From: Streptomyces sp. CB02400
Lineage (GTDB): Bacteria > Actinomycetota > Actinomycetes > Streptomycetales > Streptomycetaceae
Direction: 5' to 3'
Assembly (NCBI RefSeq): GCF_001905725.1
Contig: NZ_LIWB01000003.1
Location: forward strand, 457,575-521,574
Length of the DNA: 64,000 nt
Position 1 is the stretch's first letter. Each line of letters begins with the position of its first letter. Made by a program: the position numbers and the translations under genes. Below the pieces are notes generated by a model. The model was not told the origin of the DNA. It saw only the letters and a list, made by a program, of their open reading frames with translations, and made no database searches. This document shows positions 8,734-16,504 of the stretch, one piece after another.

Positions 8734-9147
8734 ATGCCCGAAATCCCCCTGGTACCTATCCACTGGCACTTCCCCGCCCACCCCGCCTCCGTACGGAGGG
8801 CCCGCCACGCCGTCGCCGAATCGCTACCGCACGTCCTCCGCCCGCACCTGGGAGACGACTTGGGCCTGTTGACCTCCGAGCTGGTCACCAACGCCATCCG
8901 CCACGGGGCCTGCCAAGAGGACGAGGACCTGATCGAACTCGTTCTGTGGCCCGCCGACGGCCACTACTGGCTCGCCGTCTCCGACCCCGGCACCGGCAAG
9001 CCCGTGCTGGCCCACCCGGACACGGACTCCGAGAACGGCCGGGGCCTACTCCTCGTCGACCGCCTCGCCACCGCCTGGACCGTACGCCCCCGCCCCACAC
9101 GCGGAACATCCGTGGTCGCGGGCCTCTCTTTCCACCAAGGCGGCTGA
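8734..9147 (+). CDS. ATP-binding protein, HATPase_c/RsbW-like
   Basis: This 137-residue single-domain GHKL ATPase resembles anti-sigma factor kinases. The N box is TSELVTNAIRHG (about 49-60), the G1 box is VSDPGTGKP and the G2 box is GRGLLLVDRLA. It is divergent from the XRE-DUF5753 gene, an arrangement very common in Streptomyces where the pair forms one regulatory set. No sigma factor or anti-sigma antagonist is adjacent, so the protein it targets is unknown. Confidence 0.85.
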   Translation: MPEIPLVPIHWHFPAHPASVRRARHAVAESLPHVLRPHLGDDLGLLTSELVTNAIRHGACQEDEDLIELVLWPADGHYWLAVSDPGTGKPVLAHPDTDSENGRGLLLVDRLATAWTVRPRPTRGTSVVAGLSFHQGG

Positions 9148-9167
9148 CTCGGCGGAGCAGTCAGCCG

Positions 9168-9211
9168 AGCCGTTCGGACAGCACGGCCCTGCCTGTGCTG
9201 TCCGAACGGCT
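9168..9211 (+). terminator. Hairpin terminator after the HATPase gene
   Basis: A perfect 17-bp stem (9168-9184 with 9195-9211) encloses a 10-base loop, starting 20 bp after the stop at 9147. It also lies just past the end of the convergent gene at 9276, so it may act in both directions. Confidence 0.75.
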
Positions 9212-9275
9212 GCCCCAACTCGGCTGGAAAGGGCAGGCCCCTCGCCGACCGAGGCCCGCGCACCCAAAAGTGCCC

Positions 9276-9596
9276 CTATTGCGTCGCGTCGCAGCTCTCG
9301 CAGCGGCTCACAGCCGCCCGCTCGGTGTTGCCCTGGGTGGCACGGAGCGGGCTGGAGGGAGCGAGACGACGCCATGCTCCGGGGGAGGGGGCGAGCACCC
9401 AGCCGTAGCGGGGCGGTCGGATGTCGGCCGGGGTGATGTGCGTGCAGCCCGGAAGGTGGGCCTTGCCGCTGGCGTGGATGATGATCGAGGCTGCCGGCCA
9501 GTCGTCCCATTCGCTGGTGACAGGTGCGCTGCCGTGAGGCGTGCGCGGAGCGCAGTCGGCGCAGTTGTGCATTTCATGGCGTTCGCAGTACTGCAT
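9276..9596 (-). CDS. Small Cys/His-rich hypothetical protein
   Basis: This 106-residue protein is not recognised. The N-terminus (MQYCERHEMHNCADC) has a C-x2-H-x4-C-x2-C spacing that could bind zinc. A second patch (KAHLPGCTHI) holds His/Cys, and the C-terminus ends CESCDATQ. This looks like a compact metal-binding fold built from several CxxC/H units. Its start lies inside the 3' end of the upstream SUKH gene (23-base overlap), so the two are probably cotranscribed and coupled. Confidence 0.6.
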   Translation of the reverse strand: MQYCERHEMHNCADCAPRTPHGSAPVTSEWDDWPAASIIIHASGKAHLPGCTHITPADIRPPRYGWVLAPSPGAWRRLAPSSPLRATQGNTERAAVSRCESCDATQ

Positions 9597-10269
9597 CGTC
9601 CTCACCCTGCCAGGTCTCGAGCTGTCGCTCGGTGCGCTCGAGCCACCTTCGGTACCAGTACGCGAAGTCATGCCCGGTCGGCTCGATTCCTCGGTCCATA
9701 GGCCTCAGATCCTCCCAGATGGCACCTCGGTGCGGGCCCGTCATCACCAACAGCGACGCGTAGCCGCATCCCTGCTCGCTGAGGAACACCGCCCCCGCCT
9801 CCTGGGCGTCGTACAGCTCCTCGTAGCGTGCATCCCAGGCCGCGTGCGCGCGACTGAACTCCTCGTCGGTCGCAAAGGCGTCCGGCGTGGGCTCCTGTGT
9901 CTCGACCGCGGCGAGCTCGTTTTGCAGTGCCTCGGCCACGAAGGGGCGTCCGGCGAACTCGGCGGTGGTCGACTGCGCGGGGAAGGCAAGCCCGATGCCG
10001 AGCCACTGCCACCCACCGTCGCCCATGGCCGGTGTCATCAGGCCGTAGTCGGGGCCGGCTCCCCCTGCTCCGACGCGGAGCAGGAAACTCCGATACTGCG
10101 CCGGCAGACTGACGCCCAGGTCCGCTTCCAGGGCTCGGACCTGTTCTTCGCTCATGACTGGACCGAGGCGAAAGCCATGCCCCCGTGCCCCGAAGATCTT
10201 TCCTGCTCCGGGGTGTTCGGCAAACCGAAGCACCCGCTCCCGCACTCCCACCCACGTGTCTTCGCTCAC
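9574..10269 (-). CDS. SMI1/KNR4 (SUKH) family protein
   Basis: This 231-residue protein has a SUKH-fold core: SEEQVRALEADLGVSLPAQYRSFLLRVGAGGAGPDYGL (about residues 40-78) is the classic opening, and the closing strand is CGYASLLVMTGPHRGAIWEDLR. SUKH proteins commonly act as immunity proteins against polymorphic toxins. No toxin is adjacent, so it could be an orphan immunity gene or have a housekeeping role. GTG 10269 was taken as the start; no clear ribosome binding site precedes it. It overlaps a Cys/His-rich small gene downstream. Confidence 0.8.
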   Translation of the reverse strand: MSEDTWVGVRERVLRFAEHPGAGKIFGARGHGFRLGPVMSEEQVRALEADLGVSLPAQYRSFLLRVGAGGAGPDYGLMTPAMGDGGWQWLGIGLAFPAQSTTAEFAGRPFVAEALQNELAAVETQEPTPDAFATDEEFSRAHAAWDARYEELYDAQEAGAVFLSEQGCGYASLLVMTGPHRGAIWEDLRPMDRGIEPTGHDFAYWYRRWLERTERQLETWQGEDDAVLRTP

Positions 10270-10583
10270 GGGCTCACGCTAGTGAGACGCGCACCGTACC
10301 GGCACGGGATTTTCCCGTGGAGCAACGACGAAGCCCCAGGCCGCTGAGCTTGGGGGTCTGCCGGGCTTGCCTGACCGGACCTGTCCACGAGTGGTCCGCA
10401 GGACTTCCCTCAAGGGCCTGCGAGATGACCTCTGAACTGCCGCTCGACCCTCCAGGAACAACACGCTGTCACAGCACGATCACTGACAAACGGCTGCTTC
10501 CGGCGGCATCCGCCCGCACATACGCGAAGACCCCGCCCTCAGCGTTTCCGCTGGTGACGGGGTTCAGGTCACACTTACACAGT
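10270..10583. other. 314-bp region between the SUKH gene and attL
   Basis: No gene is seen. It contains a 7-bp hairpin at 10303-10319 (CACGGGA/TCCCGTG). Near 10517-10560 there is a hairpin sequence (gaccccg...cggggt with an AGCG/CGCT inner stem) that matches the one at 26331-26370. That hairpin is most likely the original transcription terminator of the tRNA-Arg gene, left behind when the element inserted. Confidence 0.6.
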
Positions 10584-10629
10584 GTGCCCCCGGCAGGATT
10601 CGAACCTGCGCACACGGCTCCGGAGGCCG
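10584..10629 (-). repeat. attL: 46-bp direct repeat, truncated 3' part of tRNA-Arg(CCG)
   Basis: All 46 bases are identical to 26389-26434, the part of the intact tRNA-Arg gene from the anticodon stem to the 3' end. Sequence diverges immediately on both sides. Only the 3' portion of the tRNA is present here, so this copy is not a functional tRNA gene. Confidence 0.9.
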
Positions 10630-10775
10630 GTTGACAGGGGGGCAAAGCGGCTGGTCACGACTCTGCGTAGATCGCGATGGACTCAACCCGTCCACAGATA
10701 GTCCACGATGCCACTAGTGTTGCTCGGCAAGCTCAGAGCAGTGGCAATAGATCGCGAAATGGGTCAACTGTGACG

Positions 10776-11585
10776 ATGGTGACGGTAGTGGACGTGTTCC
10801 TCTCCTGCTACGAGGCTATGCAGCGTGGTGACTTGATTCACCGGAGAAATAGGCGAGACAAGGAGTTTCACTTCCAGGATTGGGTTGGCCATCGCATTAC
10901 CGAGACGGGTTTTCCATGGGAAGTAACTAAGCGGAATAAGTACCCTGACTACATCATGACCAATCACCCGGAAGGGTACGAGGTTAAAGGGCTAGAAACC
11001 CCGGGGCGACAGCTAGATTTCGACTGCAATAGCCAACTCGCTACTGGAATGCATGAAGGGAGGTCAGTCTACTATGTTTTTGGCCGCTATCCGAAGAAGC
11101 CTGATGCGGACCGCTTCCCCGTTCTCGATCTAGTCATCTGCCATGGCGACTTCTTGAACGCTCATCATGATTACATCCATAAGAATGATAGTTTTCGCGA
11201 CTTTGGGTCCTATGGCGACATCCTGGTACGTGATCGAAAAATGTACGTTGCCCCTACCCCTTACGCCTTGGCGGACGGCCTTACTTCCAACTGCACGCTG
11301 ATCGCTCCCGAAGAAGAAGTACTTGACGGAGTTGACCGCTTGCGCCAGGTTGGTCGCCTCACCCGCACCGATGCTGATAGAATCGCCACGAAGTATAGCT
11401 TTGACTTTCGCGACAACACCTTGTGCACCGAACTGGCGGATAATCCCACAGCGGGAACTACTCGTAACTTCGCCGCTTACAGAGAAGTAGGTGATTCGGC
11501 TGGTGATGTCGTTATGAAACCCGCGCGACGACTTCCGCGACAGCTCCCACTGGATGAGACGACCGATGAACTATCCAATCCCTGA
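10776..11585 (+). CDS. Putative PD-(D/E)XK restriction endonuclease
   Basis: This protein is about 269 residues long. The stretch KYPDYIMTNHPEGYEVKGL contains PD at residues 57-58 and EVK at 69-71, the spacing and context of a PD-(D/E)XK nuclease core. It directly precedes, and overlaps by 32 bases, a DNA methyltransferase, so a two-gene restriction-modification system is the natural reading. The start is uncertain: ATG 10776 begins at a helix-like N-terminus, while an in-frame ATG at 10677 would add 33 polar residues; neither has a good ribosome binding site. The gene is clearly AT-richer than the chromosome, a sign of recent transfer. The recognition sequence is unknown. Confidence 0.65.
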   Translation: MVTVVDVFLSCYEAMQRGDLIHRRNRRDKEFHFQDWVGHRITETGFPWEVTKRNKYPDYIMTNHPEGYEVKGLETPGRQLDFDCNSQLATGMHEGRSVYYVFGRYPKKPDADRFPVLDLVICHGDFLNAHHDYIHKNDSFRDFGSYGDILVRDRKMYVAPTPYALADGLTSNCTLIAPEEEVLDGVDRLRQVGRLTRTDADRIATKYSFDFRDNTLCTELADNPTAGTTRNFAAYREVGDSAGDVVMKPARRLPRQLPLDETTDELSNP

Positions 11586-13701
11586 CTTCCCGGCTCTCTC
11601 TGGTGTTGGCGCGCCAGGCCGTAAAGGTATCCCGATCTCATCTGCCCTGGAAACTTGCTTTCCTGCAGTCGAGCTTAGCGCAATCGCAGAGAATGAATCG
11701 TGGCGTAAGGAAGTTCATAGGCCGGCTACGAGCACGCATAAGTGGTGGGCCAAGCGCTTGGGTAGTGTATTTCGTGGAATCATGACGGCTGCAGTCACTG
11801 AGTCGGGAGATGACGCCATGAAGGCGTATAGTAACCCTACTGATCTGAGTGGCTTGGTAGTTTTTGATCCTTTCGCAGGATCTGGCACTACGCTCGTTGA
11901 GGCGGCGAAACTCGGCGCGAGTGCTATCGGCTCGGACATTAACCCGGTTGCGACGCTCGTCCAGCGGCAAGCGGTACAGCGTTGGGAGCAGTCTGAACTG
12001 CAGCGGGCCTTTAAGCTAGTTGAAGCAAGGTGCCGTGAAGAGATTGACCGCGTGCACCGCAGTGACACCGGCGAGACGGTCCTTTACTACTTCTGGGTTT
12101 CGTTGGCCCTTTGCCCGGGATGCCAAGAAACAACTCGACTCTTCTCAACCCACGTCTTCTCGCAGCATGCGTACCCCAAAAGGGTGCCCGAGGCTCAGAT
12201 CGTTTGCCCGACGTGTCTAGATATTCAAACCGGACGATATGACTTCGAGGCGACGAAGTGTCGTAATGGGCACGAGTTCGGACGCGCCGGCGCAGTCAAT
12301 CGTAGCCAGATGACGTGCCCTAACGGACATGTCTCCAAGGTTCTTGATGCCCTGGGAGGTAAAACTCCCAAGCGGCAGATGTTCGCCAAGCTTGTCTTGG
12401 GTAAAGACGGTGTGAAGCGGTACGAGCCGATTACTGCATTCGACGTCTCCCTGTATGAAGAATGTGTTGAGCTACTCAGGGAAAAAGAGAACAGTCTTGT
12501 TCTGCCAGTCGGGCGACTCGATCCCGGAGAGAATACTCGTCAAGCGATGCGATGGGGTTTCTCGGAGTGGCGACAATTTTTCAATGAGCGGCAACTCTAT
12601 TCGCTAGGCTTGCTTGGTGCAGCGATTCGCGATGTTCAGGCAGGAGATGCCGAGCGCGAAGCCTTGGTTGCCCTATTCTCGGGGACCCTTGAATTCAACA
12701 ACATGTTTTGCTCGTTCAAGGGAGAGGGGACTGGCGCAGTCAGGCACATGTTCAGTCATCACATTCTGAAGCCTGAACGCATCCCGCTCGAAGCGCATCC
12801 TTGGGGCACGCCAGCCTCATCCGGGTCGTTCTCTACTCTTTTCCGAAGCCGCATCCTTCGGGCGCACGAATACAAGGCTGAACCCGTTGATCAGTTGCTG
12901 GTCGATGGTGAGGTGAAGAGGGTGGCGGGCGTATCGCTACCTATCGACGGCCAACTGGTTCGCACATGGCCGGATCAGGGACTCGGGCCCGGTCAAATCT
13001 ATATTCGGAATGGCGACTCATCTCGTACTGACATCCCTTCTGAATCTGTAGACCTGATCATCACCGATCCTCCATACATGGATAATGTCCATTATTCGGA
13101 GCTTGCCGATTTCTTTCATGCATGGCTCCTCAAAATGAGGCCGTTCTCGGACTACCCTGCGTCTGGGGAAACGACGAGGAGCTCGGACGAAGTGCAGAGC
13201 GCCGATCCTTGGCAGTTCGGTGACGCAATCTCGCGAGTATGGAAAGAGTGTGAGCGAGTGCTAAAGCCGGACGGCTTGCTCGCCTTCACTTTCCACCAAG
13301 CTCGACTGTCGGGGTGGGTTAGCCTCGTCAAGGCTCTAGCTGATGCTGGTCTTTTTGTTACGGCCATTCAACCGATCAAGGGTGAGATGAGTACCAGCGT
13401 CACAAAGGGAGGTAAGGAGCCCTCTAACCTCGACTCAATCGTCGTCTGCCGGAGACGAGGAGCATGCCGTCCGGGTCAGGTATCGCCGGAAGCTGCGGTT
13501 ACACAGGGGGAGAGGCTCCTCACTGAATTGAAGAGATCCGGAATTCAAGTTGGCATTGGTGATGTTAGGTCGGTGATCCGTGGTCACGTCCTTGCAACCC
13601 ACACGCTCGACCAGAGTCTGGAGCTTGCTGCACTAGCAGAGTTGGCTGACTCTCTGGCTGAGGTGAGCGTGGCACGTCTTTGCGATGCTGCGTCAGTGTG
13701 A
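11554..13701 (+). CDS. DNA methyltransferase with zinc-ribbon insert (COG1743/DUF1156-like)
   Basis: This 715-residue amino-methyltransferase has THKWWAKRLGSVFR near residues 61-74 (typical of COG1743 proteins), SAM motif I DPFAGSGTT at 105-113 and catalytic motif IV TDPPY at 504-508. Between them lies a very long insert with Cys pairs CPGC (187-190) and CPTC (218-221), plus C236 and CPNGH (255-259), likely zinc binding. The methylated base is N6-adenine or N4-cytosine by motif type. It would protect host DNA against the upstream nuclease. The start may be ATG 11554 or 11566, both inside the nuclease gene. Its composition is AT-rich for this genome. Confidence 0.85.
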   Translation: MRRPMNYPIPDFPALSGVGAPGRKGIPISSALETCFPAVELSAIAENESWRKEVHRPATSTHKWWAKRLGSVFRGIMTAAVTESGDDAMKAYSNPTDLSGLVVFDPFAGSGTTLVEAAKLGASAIGSDINPVATLVQRQAVQRWEQSELQRAFKLVEARCREEIDRVHRSDTGETVLYYFWVSLALCPGCQETTRLFSTHVFSQHAYPKRVPEAQIVCPTCLDIQTGRYDFEATKCRNGHEFGRAGAVNRSQMTCPNGHVSKVLDALGGKTPKRQMFAKLVLGKDGVKRYEPITAFDVSLYEECVELLREKENSLVLPVGRLDPGENTRQAMRWGFSEWRQFFNERQLYSLGLLGAAIRDVQAGDAEREALVALFSGTLEFNNMFCSFKGEGTGAVRHMFSHHILKPERIPLEAHPWGTPASSGSFSTLFRSRILRAHEYKAEPVDQLLVDGEVKRVAGVSLPIDGQLVRTWPDQGLGPGQIYIRNGDSSRTDIPSESVDLIITDPPYMDNVHYSELADFFHAWLLKMRPFSDYPASGETTRSSDEVQSADPWQFGDAISRVWKECERVLKPDGLLAFTFHQARLSGWVSLVKALADAGLFVTAIQPIKGEMSTSVTKGGKEPSNLDSIVVCRRRGACRPGQVSPEAAVTQGERLLTELKRSGIQVGIGDVRSVIRGHVLATHTLDQSLELAALAELADSLAEVSVARLCDAASV

Positions 13702-14288
13702 GATTCAGCCGGACGTGTTAGACGAAGGTGCACTGGTTCATTGGCGCGGCTGACCAGAGAGCCTGACAAATCTCACGACTTCTGGCGAGCCCAGGTGCCG
13801 TGGGCTTCTGGCATGGTCAGTCGGCAGCGGCTGACCTTGGAGGGCGCAAGGTCTTACCGGCGCCTACGCTAGAAGGCGCCATTTCGTCGACGATAGTAGC
13901 TTCGACACGACAGGTTCCCGCAGGTTTGTCCGGTTGGTTGGCCTAGCGCCAGAGCGACCTGAGCGTGAGGCCGGCCGATAGATGCCAACTCAGCCGCAAC
14001 TGATCACCGACGGCCGTGAATCGCGGCCTCCTAATCGAGCAAACTTCTGACCTGCTGCTGCGTTGTCAGTAGCTGTCGACGTTGGTCAACGTTGAGCGCC
14101 CTCCCGCGGCCCTAGGATGACCTGGGAGGGCGCTCGTGCGTGTGCACCTGCACTAAGGATTTCGTTCAGGCAGTGGCCACAGGGCCCAAGCGACAGGGAG
14201 ACAAACTGCGGTGTGCCCAGGGCCCTTGTTACCTGCGGCTATTGGGTTCAGCGGTGAACATCAATGTCACACTGTGGGGGAGATGCAA
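13702..14288. other. 587-bp region without a convincing gene
   Basis: This lies between the convergent methyltransferase and Doc-type genes. It contains a GGCGCC-N10-GGCGCC palindrome near 13860 and the strong hairpin at 14094-14135. The one open frame of note (14140-14340) has no ribosome binding site and no family resemblance, so I do not call it. Confidence 0.5.
14094..14135. terminator. Hairpin terminator between convergent cargo genes
   Basis: GAGCGCCCTCCC and GGGAGGGCGCTC form a perfect 12-bp stem with an 18-base loop. It sits between the end of the methyltransferase and the end of the Doc-type gene and could stop transcription from both sides. Confidence 0.7.
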
Positions 14289-15062
14289 TCAGGCATCGGC
14301 GAGTCGCCAAAGAACGTACCGATATTCGTCTACGAATTGATCGACAGCATTGTCTATGTCGTAGAATTCTCGACTGCTGCCGAGCTCGTGTAGACCCAAT
14401 TGCTGACGGATACGCTTAATTTCAGAGACAGCCACGTCGAAGTTGCTCCGTGGGTAGCCGGTCTTTACGACCTGCGCCCCTCGTCTGATCTTGATGAAGT
14501 TACTGTCTGGTTGATCAAAGGTGCAACCGTGGGCGCTGAGGATCTTCCTTAGGTCCTTGAAGGTCATCGTGCGATCACCGAATGTCTGTCGAAGCATGCG
14601 GCTTCGGAACCAGCTGGCTAGCGCGCGTACCTCGGCGTCGGGGTCTCGTCTCTCATTCTTGAGTAGGGGGAAGTTGCCTGCCACGATGGAAGTAGCCATC
14701 GTGTACAGGTCGTCCTCTGATGTGTTACACAGGTCAAATCCATTGCGTTCAAGTGCAACCAGGCTGGAGACCAGTGCTGTGCGCTTATTTCCGTTTTCGA
14801 AGGCGTGACTCTTTGCGATCCCGTAAAAGAGGGTGGCGACCTTTTCGTGAGGTCGTTCGTATTTTTCCCTGAACACCCCTGATGCGTCACTCATCCCAGT
14901 GTTCTGGCGCTCCACTGCCGAAGATAGCTTGTTGGCGTCCAATGGGCGGTTTCCGCCGAAGTCGTGAGAGCCGAGATTGCTTTCTGCGAGTCGTTTGCGA
15001 ACCGTCAATACTTCTTCGACGGTAAGTGCAATGTAATAGCCAGAGTATGCAGTTCGGGCCAT
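14289..15062 (-). CDS. Doc/Fic-family toxin-like protein with HicA-like C-terminal domain
   Basis: This is a 257-residue protein. Residues 1-160 are a Fic-fold death-on-curing domain with the active-site motif HAFENGNKRTA at 86-96. The Asn-Lys-Arg form is that of Doc, which phosphorylates EF-Tu, rather than the HPFxxGNGR of AMP transferases. Residues about 166-224 (TFKDLRKILSAHGCTFDQPDSNFIKIRRG...IRQQLGL) look like a HicA-type double-stranded-RNA-binding fold, but the catalytic GSHH is replaced by DSNF, so that part probably binds without cutting. No Phd-type antitoxin gene is adjacent. A defensive or stabilising role in the element is inference. Confidence 0.75.
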   Translation of the reverse strand: MARTAYSGYYIALTVEEVLTVRKRLAESNLGSHDFGGNRPLDANKLSSAVERQNTGMSDASGVFREKYERPHEKVATLFYGIAKSHAFENGNKRTALVSSLVALERNGFDLCNTSEDDLYTMATSIVAGNFPLLKNERRDPDAEVRALASWFRSRMLRQTFGDRTMTFKDLRKILSAHGCTFDQPDSNFIKIRRGAQVVKTGYPRSNFDVAVSEIKRIRQQLGLHELGSSREFYDIDNAVDQFVDEYRYVLWRLADA

Positions 15063-15184
15063 TAGTTAACCACCCCCTGTGATCAGCGTCACGCCTAGTC
15101 TGCCATGTTGCTTCACAGCGCGGATGGATGTTGTCGGTCTGCGCGCTACGCAAGGTCGGCGGAGCGGCTTTGGGCTGGAGCTGC

Positions 15185-15293
15185 TTTGGGGCGAGTGATC
15201 ATGGCCCCGTAAGCTTCCGGCGCGTCGGGCAGTCTGTGGACCTGCCCGTTGAAGCACGACGTTGGGGCCATGATCTTGGAGGCTCGCCCCAAA
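15185..15293. repeat. 109-bp interrupted inverted repeat
   Basis: The outer arms TTTGGGGCGAG (15185-15195) and CTCGCCCCAAA (15283-15293) are perfect. Inner arms GATCATGGCCCC (15197-15208) and GGGGCCATGATC (15264-15275) are also perfect. The whole folds into a long stem with a small asymmetric bulge and a 55-base loop. It could be a replication or transfer signal or a relic of another element. Confidence 0.7.
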
Positions 15294-15531
15294 GTGGCTG
15301 CCTAAAGCCGTGGAGCCGGCCGCCCCAGCCACAGAGGGTGTCTCCCCACTTCTGCCCGCAGCCGCCGAGCGCGCCGCCGGGCGCGGCCAGCCGGGGCGAA
15401 GACAGGAGGCAGGCCGCGCCGCAGAGGCGGCGCGCGCCCGCGCCGTGCGCGGGCCTTGAACCAGTAGAGAAAGTTTGAATCACGCTCGGGGCGCTCGGTG
15501 ATCACTGAGGCTCATGTACCCGGTCACCGCT

Positions 15532-15547
15532 GTCTCGTGGTGTAGAA
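15532..15547. promoter_or_regulatory. Degenerate copy of the AICE operator dyad at the XRE promoter
   Basis: GTCTCG-TGGT-GTAGAA resembles GTCTAG-N4-CTAGAC (5/6 and 4/6 matches). It overlaps a -10-like TAGAAC at 15543-15548, about eight bases before ATG 15556, which suggests a leaderless transcript and autoregulation. Confidence 0.4.
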
Positions 15548-15555
15548 CCCTGAGT

Positions 15556-16407
15556 ATGGGGAGTGAGCGGCGGGAGCGGATGAAGGCGCTCGGGGTGCGT
15601 CTTCGAGGGCTGCGTACTGAGGCCGGCCTGACGGGTGCCGTGCTGGCGCAACGGGCCGGTGTAGGGCAACCGACCGTTTCCAAGGTCGAGACCGGGCGCA
15701 TGGTGCCGAGTCCTGACGTACTGGATCGGCTCTCGCGTGCCCTCGGCCTCGACGACTCGACCGCGCGTGAGGTGCGTGACCTCCTGGTCGCCGTGGAGGC
15801 TGCCACGGACTCCGGTCCGATATCCGGTGAGGAAGCTCCCGCTGGGGCTGTCCTCGATGAAGCGGTGCGGTCCGCTCGGCTGGTGCGGTCGTTCCAGTGC
15901 GTTGTTCTGCCGGCCATGCTCCAGAGTGCGGAGTACGCCCGGCACGTCTTCGAGAGTGCGCCCAACTCCACTCCTGAGGCGGTCGGTCGGGCTGTCGCTG
16001 CCCGCGTGGAGCGGCAGAGCGTCCTGTACGAGCCGGGGCGTAAGTCGGTGTTCGTGCTGACGGAAGCGGTGTTGCGGACCTGGCCGGGGACTCCCGCGCT
16101 GATGCTTGCCCAGCTCGACCGGCTGCTGGCCGTCGAGAGTCTGAGCACGGTACGGCTCGGGGTCGTCCCTTGGCGTCGGCCGGTGCCGCTTCTGCCTCCT
16201 CACGGGTTCACGTTGTGCGACCAACGGGCGGTCGTGATCGAGGCGTTCGCCGGGGAGCGGGTGTCGGTCGACCCCGCCGAGCTGGCCGCGTGCGAGGAAG
16301 CGTTCGGTCGTTTCGAGCGGGCTGCCGTCTTCGGGGGCGAGGTGCGGGAGCTGCTGTTGCGGGTGATGAAGGAGTTCCGCGAGCTGGGAGACATCGTCAC
16401 CCCTTAG
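15556..16407 (+). CDS. XRE-family regulator with DUF5753 domain (AICE copy)
   Basis: This is a 283-residue regulator carried by the element. The N-terminal helix-turn-helix is LRGLRTEAGLTGAVLAQRAGVGQPTVSKVETG (about residues 14-45). The DUF5753 domain follows with VVLPAMLQSAEYARHVFES and ends at a cluster of acidic helices. It has the same architecture as the chromosomal gene at 7632-8480 but a quite different sequence. Together with the HATPase gene 97 bp downstream it forms a second regulator/ATPase pair. It is the best candidate in the element for the protein that reads the GTCTAG dyads (inference). ATG 15556 is favoured because a -10 lies directly before it. Confidence 0.88.
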   Translation: MGSERRERMKALGVRLRGLRTEAGLTGAVLAQRAGVGQPTVSKVETGRMVPSPDVLDRLSRALGLDDSTAREVRDLLVAVEAATDSGPISGEEAPAGAVLDEAVRSARLVRSFQCVVLPAMLQSAEYARHVFESAPNSTPEAVGRAVAARVERQSVLYEPGRKSVFVLTEAVLRTWPGTPALMLAQLDRLLAVESLSTVRLGVVPWRRPVPLLPPHGFTLCDQRAVVIEAFAGERVSVDPAELAACEEAFGRFERAAVFGGEVRELLLRVMKEFRELGDIVTP

Positions 16408-16422
16408 AGGAATAATTCCTCT
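16406..16422. repeat. Perfect 17-bp palindrome at the end of the XRE gene
   Basis: AGAGGAATAATTCCTCT has 8-bp arms around a central A and overlaps the stop codon. A related AGGAATACTCT occurs 27 bp further on. It may be an operator for the downstream HATPase gene or a weak terminator. Confidence 0.5.
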
Positions 16423-16470
16423 GCATGCCTGGCCTGTTGGTCGCGCATAGGAATACTCTGCCGCTGCGCT

Positions 16471-16486
16471 GTCTAGACCCCTAGAC
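16471..16486. promoter_or_regulatory. AICE operator dyad, copy before the HATPase gene
   Basis: GTCTAGACCCCTAGAC: perfect GTCTAG/CTAGAC half-sites with a 4-base centre. It lies just before the ribosome binding site (AAGGAG) of the gene at 16505, where a bound repressor would block transcription start. Confidence 0.7.
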
Positions 16487-16504
16487 GCAGACAAGGAGCT
16501 TGCC

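Larger units (their letters stand above)
15063..15555. other. 493-bp region between the Doc-type gene and the XRE regulator
   Basis: No gene is seen. It holds the interrupted inverted repeat 15185-15293, a very GC-rich stretch at 15310-15460, and the promoter of the XRE gene at its right end. The shift from AT-rich to GC-rich base use occurs here. Confidence 0.5.

Noticed and set aside
10584..10629. Second tRNA-Arg gene at attL
   Set aside because: Only the 3' part from the anticodon stem onward is present; the D arm and 5' acceptor strand are missing.
14140..14340. 66-codon frame in the gap before the Doc-type gene
   Set aside because: No ribosome binding site, no recognisable features, and it runs into the 3' end of the opposite gene.
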